The position numbers and the translations under genes were made by a program. The notes under the pieces were generated by a model. The model was not told the DNA's origin and searched no databases. It was given only the letters and a program-made list of their open reading frames with translations. Positions 1 to 8,332 of a DNA stretch of 64,000 nt are shown one piece after another. Source of the stretch: Nitrospira sp. Its GTDB lineage: Bacteria; Nitrospirota; Nitrospiria; Nitrospirales; Nitrospiraceae. Each line of letters starts with the position of its first letter. The first letter of the stretch is position 1. Location of the stretch: contig SWDS01000006.1 of the NCBI GenBank assembly GCA_005116745.1, positions 5,223 to 69,222 on the forward strand, given 5' to 3'.

Positions 1-247
1 TCTGGGAGAACGAATACCGGACAGATCATGTGCTACAAAAACCGGACAACTTAACCTGCTATCTACAGAGTCCCGTGTTGATCAGAGGGACAGAAAACGG
101 TGTGCTAAATTTGTGCTAAAAATCTGTAAAACAGACCGAATTCCTCAGAATCAATCGAATCAGTAGAAACCACTTAAGTCATTGCTTATAAAGATAAAAC
201 TGGGAAAACTTCGCAAAATCAAGCCATTGATATTATTCGTCTTTTCG
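1..247. other. Left edge without a recognisable gene, probably the end of an integrated element
   Basis: No convincing open reading frame is present. The stretch looks AT-richer by eye than the chromosome to its right. It contains a heptamer (CCGGACA) twice, near 17 and 44, and a short repeated GTGCTAAA word near 102-117. It ends at a tRNA-Lys 3' fragment. The most economical reading is the terminal part of an integrated element whose bulk lies to the left. That is an inference, because no integrase is inside the window. Confidence 0.3.
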
Positions 248-294
248 AACTTTTAAGGCGAGGGCCCTGGGTTCGAGTACCAGCCGGCTCACCA
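248..294 (+). other. tRNA-Lys 3' fragment, probable attachment (att) site
   Basis: The sequence runs from an anticodon loop (CTTTTAA, which would read lysine codons) through a T arm (GGGTTCGAGT) to an acceptor stem ending in CCGGCTCACCA. No 5' half (acceptor, D arm) precedes it, so this is not an intact tRNA gene. The T stem carries A where the universally conserved C61 is expected, consistent with decay after duplication. Site-specific integrases commonly recombine in the anticodon or T loop and leave such a 3' duplicate at the far end of the element. Confidence 0.65.
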
Positions 295-302
295 GATCGG
301 CC

Positions 303-549
303 GTTGAATGGTTGAAAGCGTTGGCCGTCGAGCATTCCGAAGACCCCATCGTCAAGGTATAGGTGAAGGGCGTGGATAACCTCGCGGCTGGCTTTCAGTA
401 TTACGCTGGAAGAGAAGGTTCAGCTGGACAACCACGAGCAGTCCATCGACGGTCGAATGGTGGCGATCCCCAACGCCTGTGCGAAGCGCATGGCCGGCAT
501 CACCATTCATCAGGACGATCTCCAGCTCCATCTCCTCAACTTGAACTGA
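303..549 (+). pseudogene. Decayed coding fragments next to the att-like site
   Basis: Two short stretches read like real protein but in different frames and without start signals. The first (303-362) gives VEWLKALAVEHSEDPIVKV and a stop. The second (about 400-549) encodes about 49 residues that include VQLDNHEQSIDGRM and end in LLNLN before TGA. They may be two pieces of one small gene separated by a frameshift, or the tails of two genes. I do not recognise the family. Confidence 0.3.
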
Positions 550-685
550 TCCAGAATTTATTCGGGGTTGGAGTCTCGGTCGGTTCATTCAGTTACTCTC
601 ATCGCTCCGTCACTTGTCCTCCTCTTTTGTGGTCCTGCCTTTGCAAACCTACTGGTTCGACGCACCAAACAGAGACAAACTGATG

Positions 686-724
686 CATAATGCGCCAGGC
701 AGTCTGGTTCGCTGGCGCATTATG
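686..724. promoter_or_regulatory. 13-bp perfect inverted repeat upstream of the NtrC-type regulator gene
   Basis: CATAATGCGCCAG at 686-698 is exactly complementary to 712-724, with a 13-nt spacer. It lies about 40 bp before the start codon at 766. No T-run follows, so an intrinsic terminator is unlikely. An operator or a 5'-UTR hairpin is more plausible. The function is not known. Confidence 0.45.
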
Positions 725-765
725 GGGCAGTCGAAGCCCTGTGCCTTGCTTAAGGGGAGAATGTC

Positions 766-2145
766 ATGACCGAAGAATGGGGCGCGATTCTCGTCGTCGA
801 TGATGATGCAGATATGCGGGAATTGGCCTATGACATGCTGAAAGATCGGGGTCATCAGGTCACGATGGCTGGAAGTGGAGAGGAAGCTCTGAAACGATTG
901 GCCGAAGAAGACCATGCGGTCGTCCTCACGGATCTTCGTATGAAAGGGATGCAGGGGCTTGAATTGCTAACCCAGATCAAACGAAACCATCCAGATATCA
1001 ACGTGATTCTCATGACCGCCTTTGGGTCGGTGGAGACGGCGGTCGAAGCGATGAAACACGGGGCGAGCGACTACCTCACCAAGCCGGTCAAGAAAGATGA
1101 GCTGATCCGCGTCGTCGAACGGGTGATCAGAGAAGCGGCGCTTCGGCGGGAGGTCAGACGGCTCAGGAAAGAGGTCCACAAGGAATACAGTTTTCATCAC
1201 ATCTTAGGTAAGAGCAAGGCGATCCAGGCGGTATTCGATTTGATTCGCCGGGTGGCTGATAGTCCGACCAACGTCCTGATCACGGGAGAAAGTGGAACAG
1301 GCAAAGAGTTGGTTGCCAAAGCCATTCACTACAACAGTGACAGAAAGGACGCTCCCTTTATTCCAGTGAACTGTGCGGCGATTCCAGAGCAACTCTTGGA
1401 GAGCGAACTGTTCGGGCATATGCGAGGCGCCTTTACCGATGCGAAGATGGATAAGCGGGGGCTGTTTGAAGAAGCGCAGAAAGGCACGCTGTTTCTCGAC
1501 GAGATCAGTGAGCTGCCACTCATGCTTCAGGCCAAAATTCTTCGCGCGATTCAGGAAAAGGAAATCCGGCGCGTGGGAGCGAACAGGCCGATTTCGGTGG
1601 ATGTGCGCATCATCGCGGCCACGAATCTGAACCTCACTGAGGAGGTTAAAAATAAGCGCTTTCGAGAAGATTTGTACTACCGGCTCAACGTCATTGAGCT
1701 GAAGTTGCCGCCGTTACGGGAACGACGCGAAGATATTCCACTCCTGGTCGAGGCCTTTCTTAAGAAGTGCGGCGAGGCCCGAGGGAAGGAGGTCAAGGGT
1801 GTCAGCGAGGCCACTTTGGCGATGTTGATGGATTATGTCTGGCCCGGGAACGTGCGTGAACTGGAGAATGTGATTGAACGGGCCGTGACGCTCAGTCGCA
1901 GTGAAAGAATTTCACCGGATGATCTGCCGGCAGCGGTGCAGGGAGCGCGAGGCGATCGGCGTGTGCTGGACGAAGCGGCTGAGCAGGCGTTGTCCTTGCA
2001 TGAGCTTGAAAAAGAGTACATTAAGAAGATCCTCGAAAAGACCGGCGGCAACAAATACCAGGCCGCTCATGCCCTTGGCATCGATCGCAAGACCCTGTAT
2101 CGTAAGCTCGCCGAGATCGAGGGTAAGCCTCATCCAGAGGAATAA
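766..2145 (+). CDS. Sigma-54-dependent response regulator, NtrC family
   Basis: This 459-residue protein has three domains in the classic order. A receiver domain (about 8-120) carries the phospho-acceptor aspartate near D56 in VVLTDLRMKG. An AAA+ domain (about 143-375) has Walker A GESGTGKE near 174-181 and Walker B GTLFLDEI. A Fis-type helix-turn-helix sits at the C-terminus (GGNKYQAAHALGIDRKTLYR). The loop that contacts sigma-54 reads GAFTDA instead of GAFTGA. The ATG at 766 is preceded by AAGGGGAG. The histidine kinase gene 68 bp downstream is the likely partner. Family assignment is firm; target genes are unknown. Confidence 0.95.
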   Translation: MTEEWGAILVVDDDADMRELAYDMLKDRGHQVTMAGSGEEALKRLAEEDHAVVLTDLRMKGMQGLELLTQIKRNHPDINVILMTAFGSVETAVEAMKHGASDYLTKPVKKDELIRVVERVIREAALRREVRRLRKEVHKEYSFHHILGKSKAIQAVFDLIRRVADSPTNVLITGESGTGKELVAKAIHYNSDRKDAPFIPVNCAAIPEQLLESELFGHMRGAFTDAKMDKRGLFEEAQKGTLFLDEISELPLMLQAKILRAIQEKEIRRVGANRPISVDVRIIAATNLNLTEEVKNKRFREDLYYRLNVIELKLPPLRERREDIPLLVEAFLKKCGEARGKEVKGVSEATLAMLMDYVWPGNVRELENVIERAVTLSRSERISPDDLPAAVQGARGDRRVLDEAAEQALSLHELEKEYIKKILEKTGGNKYQAAHALGIDRKTLYRKLAEIEGKPHPEE

Positions 2146-2213
2146 TTCCCACGTTCTGATCATCACGACAAGATCGTGAACTGACACTTCCGCTCTAGGC
2201 TGAGATCGATCAC

Positions 2214-4505
2214 ATGAAGGATGTTGACCGTCTTGCCATGCGCACTGTGTTTTGGATAACCCCCCTCCTTACGGTAGGAATTTTTGTTCTAGACCTGTTG
2301 ACGCCGGTCGGCGTGGCGGTGTCGATTCTGTATCTCGTTCCATTGCTGCTGACGTATCCATCTTTCCGAACAAAAGATCCGCTCTACGTCGCTGCTGTGG
2401 CCACGGTACTCACGTGGGCTGACGTTCTGCTGAAACCACCCGGTCTCCCAATTCCCTATGCACTGTTTAACCGTACCTTGGGTACGATGGTCATCTGGGT
2501 CATCGCCATCGGTCTGATTCGGTATAAGCGAACCCAGCACGAGTTGATGTCTTCGCTGGTTGAACAGGCCCATGCCGAAGGTCTGATGATGGAGGCGCAA
2601 GAGGCCCGCGACCATGCGGATAGGGAGGCGGTGCGTGCCGTGGTCGGTCGTGAAGTAGCTGAAGAGCAGCTCCTGGTCAGCCGGCTCACGCTGGAAAGCA
2701 TCATTGAATCCGCAATGGATGCGATCATCACCGTGGACGAAGATCAGAGAGTCCGGTTATTTAACCGCGCGGCCGAGGAGATGTTCGGCTGCTCCGTTCG
2801 AGAGGCCACTGGGCAGCCGCTTGATCGATTCTTACCGACACGCTTCCGAGACGCCCATCGTCATCATGTCCACGCGTTCGGGCAAGCCGGTGTCACGAGC
2901 CGGAAGATGGGCAAACTCGGTACCGTGATGGGGTTCCGCTCGAACGGAGAGGAGTTTCCGATTGAAGCCGCGATCTCGCATATCACAGTGGAGAGGAAGA
3001 CCTACTATACCGTCATTCTCAGAGACATCAGTGAGCGCAAGCGGGTTGAAGAAGACCTCCGAGAGAGCCAGCGGAAACTTCTTACGCTGATAGCCAATCT
3101 TCCGGGCTTCGCATATCGCTGCAAAAATGATCGCGACTGGACACTTGAGTATCTCAGTGAGGGAGTGTTCGATTTGACGGGGTATACCGCTGATGACTAT
3201 CTCGTTCAACGCAGCATCTCATACGGTGAGACAACGCATCCGGATGACAGAGAGCATGTGTGGCAAGAGGTCCAGATTGCCGTAGAGCACCATCACCCCT
3301 TCGAAATAACTTACCGAATCTTAACCAAATCGGGCGAAGTCAAATGGGTCTGGGAGCGGGGAGAAGGGATTTACGCACCGGATGGCACCCTCAGCTACCT
3401 CGAAGGGTTTGTCACCGATGTGACAGAACGCAAGCGTGCCGAACACTTGCTACGGCAGAGCGAAGAACGGTACAGGCGCCTCATAGCCGTCTCGCCCTAT
3501 GCGATCCTGGTGAATCGTGAGGACCGCGTCATTTTTGCGAACGATCAAGCGATCAAACTATTCGGAGTAGTGAAGGCCGACGAGCTACTCAGAAAGTCTC
3601 CCCTAGATCTGTTTCATCCTGATTATCATGCCACCGTGCAAGAGCGGGTTCATCAGTTACTGGAAGGCAGCTCGCTCGTTCCGGTGGTCGAGGAGAAAAT
3701 CGTCAGACTGGATGGAACATCCATCGATGTGGAGGTCAGCGCGGCGAGGTTCGTGGATGAAGAAGGTCCGGCTATCTTGGCTATGCTCCGAGACATCAGT
3801 GAGCGGAAACGACTGCAGGAACAATTGCGGAAGACCGAGCGGATCGCCGAACTGGGTACGCTAGCCTCCGGCATGGCCCACGAAATCGGGACACCGATGA
3901 ACGTCATTCTCGGCCGTGCCGAATATCTGATGGACCGTGTGACGGATGAGCCAGTGAAAAAAGGGCTTCAAACTATTGTCATGCAGGTTGAGCGGATTAC
4001 GAAGGTGATGAACCAGTTGCTGACGTTCGCGCGACGCAAAGTCCCGGAGCAGTGCCCCCTGGACCTTCGAGAAACGATAGAAGCCGGCATGGAGTTGTTT
4101 CAGGAACGTCTCGCACGAAATCAGATCCAGGTGGAGCTCGCATTGGCCGACGACTGTCCGAGGGCGCTGGCCGATCCGGATCAGATGAGCCAGGTCTTCA
4201 TCAATCTCGTGATGAACGCCGTGCATGCCATGCCGGACGGCGGAATGCTACGAATCGGCCTGGCGCCGGAAAAACACATGGTGAAACTCACGATAGCCGA
4301 TACGGGCCACGGAATTCCCCTGAATGTGGTCGAGAAAGTCTTCGAGCCGTTCTTCACGACGAAAGAATTCGGTCAGGGGACAGGATTGGGACTGACCGTG
4401 GTCAAGGGCATCATCGAAGAACATCAGGGTTCTATCATTGTTGAGAGTGAAGAAGGGAAGGGCACGGCGTTTACAATTTTGCTTCCGCAAGTTGACAGCC
4501 AGTGA
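2214..4505 (+). CDS. Membrane-bound multi-PAS sensor histidine kinase
   Basis: The 763-residue protein begins with several hydrophobic segments (about residues 14-105), followed by three PAS/PAC modules (about 160-285, 290-410 and 415-535). The PAC ends are marked by repeated DISERKR or DVTERKR motifs. The dimerisation/phospho-acceptor domain has GMAHEIGTPMNVILGRAE, with the histidine near H556. The ATPase domain ends with the GTGLGLTVVKGIIEEHQG box. It should autophosphorylate and pass phosphate to the NtrC-type regulator encoded just upstream. The ligand is unknown. No strong ribosome site precedes the ATG, so translation may depend on the upstream gene. Confidence 0.95.
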   Translation: MKDVDRLAMRTVFWITPLLTVGIFVLDLLTPVGVAVSILYLVPLLLTYPSFRTKDPLYVAAVATVLTWADVLLKPPGLPIPYALFNRTLGTMVIWVIAIGLIRYKRTQHELMSSLVEQAHAEGLMMEAQEARDHADREAVRAVVGREVAEEQLLVSRLTLESIIESAMDAIITVDEDQRVRLFNRAAEEMFGCSVREATGQPLDRFLPTRFRDAHRHHVHAFGQAGVTSRKMGKLGTVMGFRSNGEEFPIEAAISHITVERKTYYTVILRDISERKRVEEDLRESQRKLLTLIANLPGFAYRCKNDRDWTLEYLSEGVFDLTGYTADDYLVQRSISYGETTHPDDREHVWQEVQIAVEHHHPFEITYRILTKSGEVKWVWERGEGIYAPDGTLSYLEGFVTDVTERKRAEHLLRQSEERYRRLIAVSPYAILVNREDRVIFANDQAIKLFGVVKADELLRKSPLDLFHPDYHATVQERVHQLLEGSSLVPVVEEKIVRLDGTSIDVEVSAARFVDEEGPAILAMLRDISERKRLQEQLRKTERIAELGTLASGMAHEIGTPMNVILGRAEYLMDRVTDEPVKKGLQTIVMQVERITKVMNQLLTFARRKVPEQCPLDLRETIEAGMELFQERLARNQIQVELALADDCPRALADPDQMSQVFINLVMNAVHAMPDGGMLRIGLAPEKHMVKLTIADTGHGIPLNVVEKVFEPFFTTKEFGQGTGLGLTVVKGIIEEHQGSIIVESEEGKGTAFTILLPQVDSQ

Positions 4506-4713
4506 CGTCTATCTCCTGTGGCATCCTGCGACAGCTGATCCATCCTTGACTGTGGTTTTTCTCATCAGGTGAAGCATCGTTATTCCTCATCAGGGCGTGA
4601 TTTTCTTGGAATTACCCCCTCCTTCTGTTCCCCTTCTCATGGCATGCCCCTTGCCAGTTATCCAATCTAAGAGCTTGCGAAGACCGGAATGGGGGCCGGA
4701 GAGGATGTCGCGC

Positions 4714-5103
4714 ATGACGAATGGAAAAGCCGCTGTCTTGCTGATCGTCGAGGATGACCGCGAAATGCGCAGTCTGCTATGCGATGAATTTTGCGAAACA
4801 GGATATCAGCTGCGTGAAGCAAGGGATGGGGACGAAGCATTTCTGGCCGTGCTGCAGTCCGTGCCGGATCTGATTTTGACGGATCTACGGATGCCGGCGG
4901 GAGGAGATGACTACATCAGCCGGCTGAGGACCGTGGCACCCAGGTGTCCAATCGTCGTCATCACGGGATTCGGCGATCCGACATTGAAAACACAGGTACT
5001 GAAAGCAGGAGCGAATGCGTACTTTGACAAACCCGTCCGTCTTGCCGAGCTGAAGGCTTGTGTGCAACTATTGCTCGACTACAGACCCGGAGCTGATCGC
5101 TGA
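4714..5103 (+). CDS. Single-domain response regulator (receiver only)
   Basis: This is a stand-alone receiver domain of about 129 residues. It has an acidic pocket (IVEDDRE), a phospho-acceptor aspartate in [12 protein letters not shown], a conserved threonine in VVITGFGDP, and a lysine in YFDKPVR. GGAGAGG at 4698-4704 touches an ATG at 4705 but lies 9 nt before the ATG at 4714, so 4714 is the likelier start. The end of the gene overlaps or abuts the next activator, which lacks its own receiver. The two may act as a split NtrC-like system. Confidence 0.85.
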   Translation: MTNGKAAVLLIVEDDREMRSLLCDEFCETGYQLREARDGDEAFLAVLQSVPDLILTDLRMPAGGDDYISRLRTVAPRCPIVVITGFGDPTLKTQVLKAGANAYFDKPVRLAELKACVQLLLDYRPGADR

Positions 5104-5116
5104 CGGTCTAGGCCTT

Positions 5117-6526
5117 ATGCTCTTCATCTCGAGAAATGAGCCCGCTTTGTGTGACTCAGAACGTCTTGACGGATCGCCGCAGACGGATCCCATCATTGCC
5201 GCGCGAATCGAAGCGATCAAGCAATTATCACAGGGCCTCTCGGACCGCGTGGCGGTGATGGACCCCGCATTCAATATTGTCTACGCGAACGAGGCAGCCT
5301 GGGCTGTCGACCAGACTCACGCACCTCGCCGACCTCATGCCAAATGCTATGAAGCGTTTGCGCATCGGACCGACCCTTGTGGGACCTGTCCGGCTATAAA
5401 GGTGTTTGAGGCACCAGAGATCCAGAGCGTATCTTGTTCCAGCGGAGGAGACGGCACGGCCTGCGGGATGCAACAAGCCTTTCCCTTAGCGGATGCGCAG
5501 GGAACGGTGGCCTCCATGTTGGTGCTCTTTCATCCCACACCGAAGTTGCATAGTCGAGCAACGCCAGAGAACGCCACCGGTCAGGCGGGAGGCGATGGTC
5601 TGGGGAATTTGATCGGTCGAAGTCCGGCCATGCGGCAGCTGTTCGACATGACTCGTCTTGTGGCGGACAGTTCGGCAACCGTCCTCATACAAGGGGAGAG
5701 CGGAACGGGTAAAGAAATCCTGGCGAGAACGATTCATGCGCTCAGCAACCGGAAAGATCGGCCATTCGTCGTCGTCGATTGTGGATCCCTGCCAGAAACA
5801 CTGCTCGAAAGTGAACTGTTTGGGCATGTGAAGGGCGCCTTCACCGGGGCGGTCGCCAATAAGCGTGGGCTCTTCGAAGAGGCAGATGGCGGGACCATCT
5901 TCCTCGACGAGATCGCCGATACCACGCCGACCTTTCAAGCGAAGCTGCTCCGCGTTCTGCAAGAGGGCGAGATCAAGCCCGTTGGTGGAACCAGGTCGTT
6001 GAAGATCCATGCGCGGGTCCTTTCTGCTTCGAACAAAGATCTGACCGAACTCGTGAAGGCCAAGACATTTCGGCAGGATTTGTACTATCGACTAGCCGTG
6101 TTGCCTCTCTATTTGCCAGCTCTCCGGGAACGGCGAGACGACATCCCACTGCTAGTCCACCACTTCGTCGCCGCTTCCTGTGCCCGACATCATCAACCGG
6201 TTCGGCAGGTCGATAGCAAAACGATGCGGGCGTTGCGCGACGCGCCATGGCCAGGCAACGTCCGACAATTGCAGCACTACATTGAGCGGGCCGTGGTGAC
6301 GACCGCCGGTCCGTGGCTCCGGTGCGAGGATCTCCTCGACGTTGGCATCGCTGACGAGCACGAGAGTTTACGCTCAACGTCGCGGGGGGTGGTTGCCCAG
6401 GCCGAGCGCATCCGGATCATGGACGCGCTGGAGAAGACCGCAGGAAACCGATTGAAAGCCGCCAAGTTGCTCAAGATCAGCCGAGCGAGTCTCTATAACA
6501 AGCTCCGAGCCTATAGCATCGAATAG
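5117..6526 (+). CDS. PAS-domain sigma-54 transcriptional activator without a receiver
   Basis: The order is an N-terminal PAS domain (about 25-140), an AAA+ domain with Walker [10 protein letters not shown] and a canonical GAFTGA loop, and a C-terminal Fis-type helix-turn-helix ([22 protein letters not shown]). The PAS domain contains a cysteine group, [18 protein letters not shown], which may bind a metal or sense redox state; that is an inference. A GTG at 5060 would extend the protein by 19 residues and overlap the receiver gene by 44 bp. I chose the ATG at 5117, without a decisive ribosome site. The activator probably drives a sigma-54 promoter elsewhere. Confidence 0.9.
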   Translation: MLFISRNEPALCDSERLDGSPQTDPIIAARIEAIKQLSQGLSDRVAVMDPAFNIVYANEAAWAVDQTHAPRRPHAKCYEAFAHRTDPCGTCPAIKVFEAPEIQSVSCSSGGDGTACGMQQAFPLADAQGTVASMLVLFHPTPKLHSRATPENATGQAGGDGLGNLIGRSPAMRQLFDMTRLVADSSATVLIQGESGTGKEILARTIHALSNRKDRPFVVVDCGSLPETLLESELFGHVKGAFTGAVANKRGLFEEADGGTIFLDEIADTTPTFQAKLLRVLQEGEIKPVGGTRSLKIHARVLSASNKDLTELVKAKTFRQDLYYRLAVLPLYLPALRERRDDIPLLVHHFVAASCARHHQPVRQVDSKTMRALRDAPWPGNVRQLQHYIERAVVTTAGPWLRCEDLLDVGIADEHESLRSTSRGVVAQAERIRIMDALEKTAGNRLKAAKLLKISRASLYNKLRAYSIE

Positions 6527-7054
6527 CCTGGTGGTTGCCCCCGTCCAACTCTTTCTTCAGGTCACTGCTCTCCACATATTTTCATAGCCTACTCCATTGA
6601 AACTCTGGATAACGGTCTGGATGCCTGCTGGAACCCTGTGAAACCTGCGCTTCAGCTTCTGTATCTGGCCGGACAGACCTGAAGATGAAGGGTGTTCCTC
6701 GTGTGTGCCTTTTCGCCCTTTCTCTGGCGGATGGACGTCTATCGTGATGGACAGCATAAGTGGATGATATCTGAACGATCGAGTGAGATCTCCTTTGCGA
6801 TTGTCCAAACTGATGGATTGCATTGAGCACAGGCAACAGACCCTGATACTCGATGTGAAACTCCCAATCAGCTCTTCTGGCACGCGAATGATTCGTTGTA
6901 GAGACCGCGAGCAGGCACGGCACAAACGTTGCGGTAGCCAGGAACATATACAGAGGTCCTGCTCTGTCGGAGTTGGCTAGTGATTCGCTTTGTCAGTAGT
7001 TAGCTCTGTTCGCTCGAACGCGAGCGGTTGTCCCGACCGCCACGGGTCAGCGAT
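6527..7054. other. About 530 bp without a recognisable gene
   Basis: Both strands carry open frames of about 120 codons on the minus strand (between 6557 and 6947). They overlap one another, have no ribosome site and match no family I know. A decayed gene is possible. The stretch ends at a strong plus-strand terminator-like hairpin, so a small transcript reading rightwards cannot be excluded. Confidence 0.3.
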
Positions 7055-7090
7055 GAGGGGGTCACAGGTGAGAGTGGCCCCCTCGTTTTC
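7055..7090 (+). terminator. Intrinsic terminator-like hairpin
   Basis: GAGGGGGTCAC (7055-7065) pairs with GTGGCCCCCTC (7074-7084), giving 11 pairs including one G-U, with an 8-nt loop. GTTTTC follows. This is the shape of a rho-independent terminator on the plus strand. The nearest annotated upstream gene ends more than 500 bp earlier. Confidence 0.6.
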
Positions 7091-7232
7091 TATTCAGGTA
7101 GGGCCAGTGGATGGCATACAGGGATTGAGTGCGACGCAGCATACAAGAGGAGGGGAAACCATCTCTTGTACGTGACGGTGGGTGGCGGTACGAACATGCT
7201 CTGAAGGTCGTCCTTTGGGAAAGAGGAGGCGC

Positions 7233-8096
7233 ATGCCGAGGGTCAGTCCTGTGGCCGAGATAGAAAGCAATCTTGTAGAAGCTGTCGAGGAGGTGGATCG
7301 ATCTCTCCTCCACCAAGCCTATTGCGATCAGAACGAGTTCCTGCTGCTGGAACGGTTTATCCCACCGTCGGTTGTCGAGCCCTGCCTGTGCGAGATCGAG
7401 CAGCTCAGCGGTGCAGTCCATCGTAATTATGTGCCGAGCCATAAACAGGGAGGCAGCGTTAGTTTTTACAGCATCCAGGAGAAGGCGCCGTCGCCGTCGA
7501 TTCTGGCCTTATATCGGTCGCCCGCGCTTCGGATGTTCCTCAGTCGGCTGGTCGACGCTCCCCTCATGCTCTGTTCAGAAGACGATCCGCATGCCTGCGC
7601 GTTGTATTACTACACCAAGCCAGGCGACCACATCGGCTTTCACTATGACACGTCCTATTACAAGGGGGCCCGCTATACGGTTCTCATTGGCCTGGTTGAG
7701 CAATCCGAGCATTGCCGGTTGGTGGCGCGGGGGCATAAGGGCAAGGCTCCCACCGAGATCAGCGAAACCCGTATTCCGATGGATCCTGGAACGATGGTGG
7801 TTTTCAACGGCGACAAACTCTGGCATGCCGTCACACCGCTTGGCGCTCACGAACGGCGGGTGATCTTGACGCTGCAATACGTGACGGATCAGCGGATGGG
7901 GCCGCTCAAGAAACTGTTCTCCAACATGAAGGATGCGTTTGCCTACTTCGGGCCGGCCGCACTGATGCACCGGCCCAAGGCGAAGCAGACCTCGATCAAC
8001 GACCGCGTGATGATCCGAGCCGACATGATGACCGATCATCCGACGCTGCAATTTCTCGCGAGAGTATGGAGTGCATCTCTCAATCGCGATTCCTGA
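7233..8096 (+). CDS. 2-oxoglutarate/Fe(II)-dependent oxygenase family protein
   Basis: The 287-residue protein has the iron triad of this superfamily: H137 and D139 in HIGFHYDTS, and H198 in DKLWHAVTP. An arginine at about 209 (ERRVILTL) is placed to bind 2-oxoglutarate. The ATG at 7233 follows AAGAGGAGG; an upstream ATG at 7182 has no such signal. Related proteins hydroxylate small molecules, lipids or protein side chains, and the substrate here cannot be read from sequence. No operon partner is evident, because the next gene is 236 bp away and encodes a secreted protein. Confidence 0.8.
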   Translation: MPRVSPVAEIESNLVEAVEEVDRSLLHQAYCDQNEFLLLERFIPPSVVEPCLCEIEQLSGAVHRNYVPSHKQGGSVSFYSIQEKAPSPSILALYRSPALRMFLSRLVDAPLMLCSEDDPHACALYYYTKPGDHIGFHYDTSYYKGARYTVLIGLVEQSEHCRLVARGHKGKAPTEISETRIPMDPGTMVVFNGDKLWHAVTPLGAHERRVILTLQYVTDQRMGPLKKLFSNMKDAFAYFGPAALMHRPKAKQTSINDRVMIRADMMTDHPTLQFLARVWSASLNRDS

Positions 8097-8247
8097 GGCG
8101 CAGGTGGTTGAAGCCCCGACTTTGCTACGCATAGCCCGGATGGCGCCGGCCTGCGATGTAGAGGCCGATGAATAGGGGGCGGCGTACGTCCATGGCTCTT
8201 GTGTTCAGGAGTCGATTGGGTAGGCGCAGAATCGATTATTCACCAAG

Positions 8248-8280
8248 CTGACACCTCTCGGGCCGACGGGAGTCTGTCAG
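8248..8280. promoter_or_regulatory. Hairpin in the leader of the SmbP-like gene
   Basis: CTGACA at 8248-8253 and TGTCAG at 8275-8280 are complementary, with a CTC/GAG inner pairing. The element lies about 50 bp before the start codon at 8333. It could terminate the preceding transcript or affect the leader. No T-run follows. Confidence 0.3.
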
Positions 8281-8332
8281 TTGACGCTTGAGGAGAGGCC
8301 GTACTCCTTGATGCATAACCAGAGGGGGTATC

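Noticed and set aside
1-60. Possible insertion-sequence end with repeated CCGGACA words
   Set aside because: The short repeats look like IS termini, but no transposase or matching inverted end lies in the window, so I did not call an IS.
6557-6947. Overlapping minus-strand frames of about 120 codons
   Set aside because: They overlap each other in different frames, have no ribosome site and no recognisable motif.
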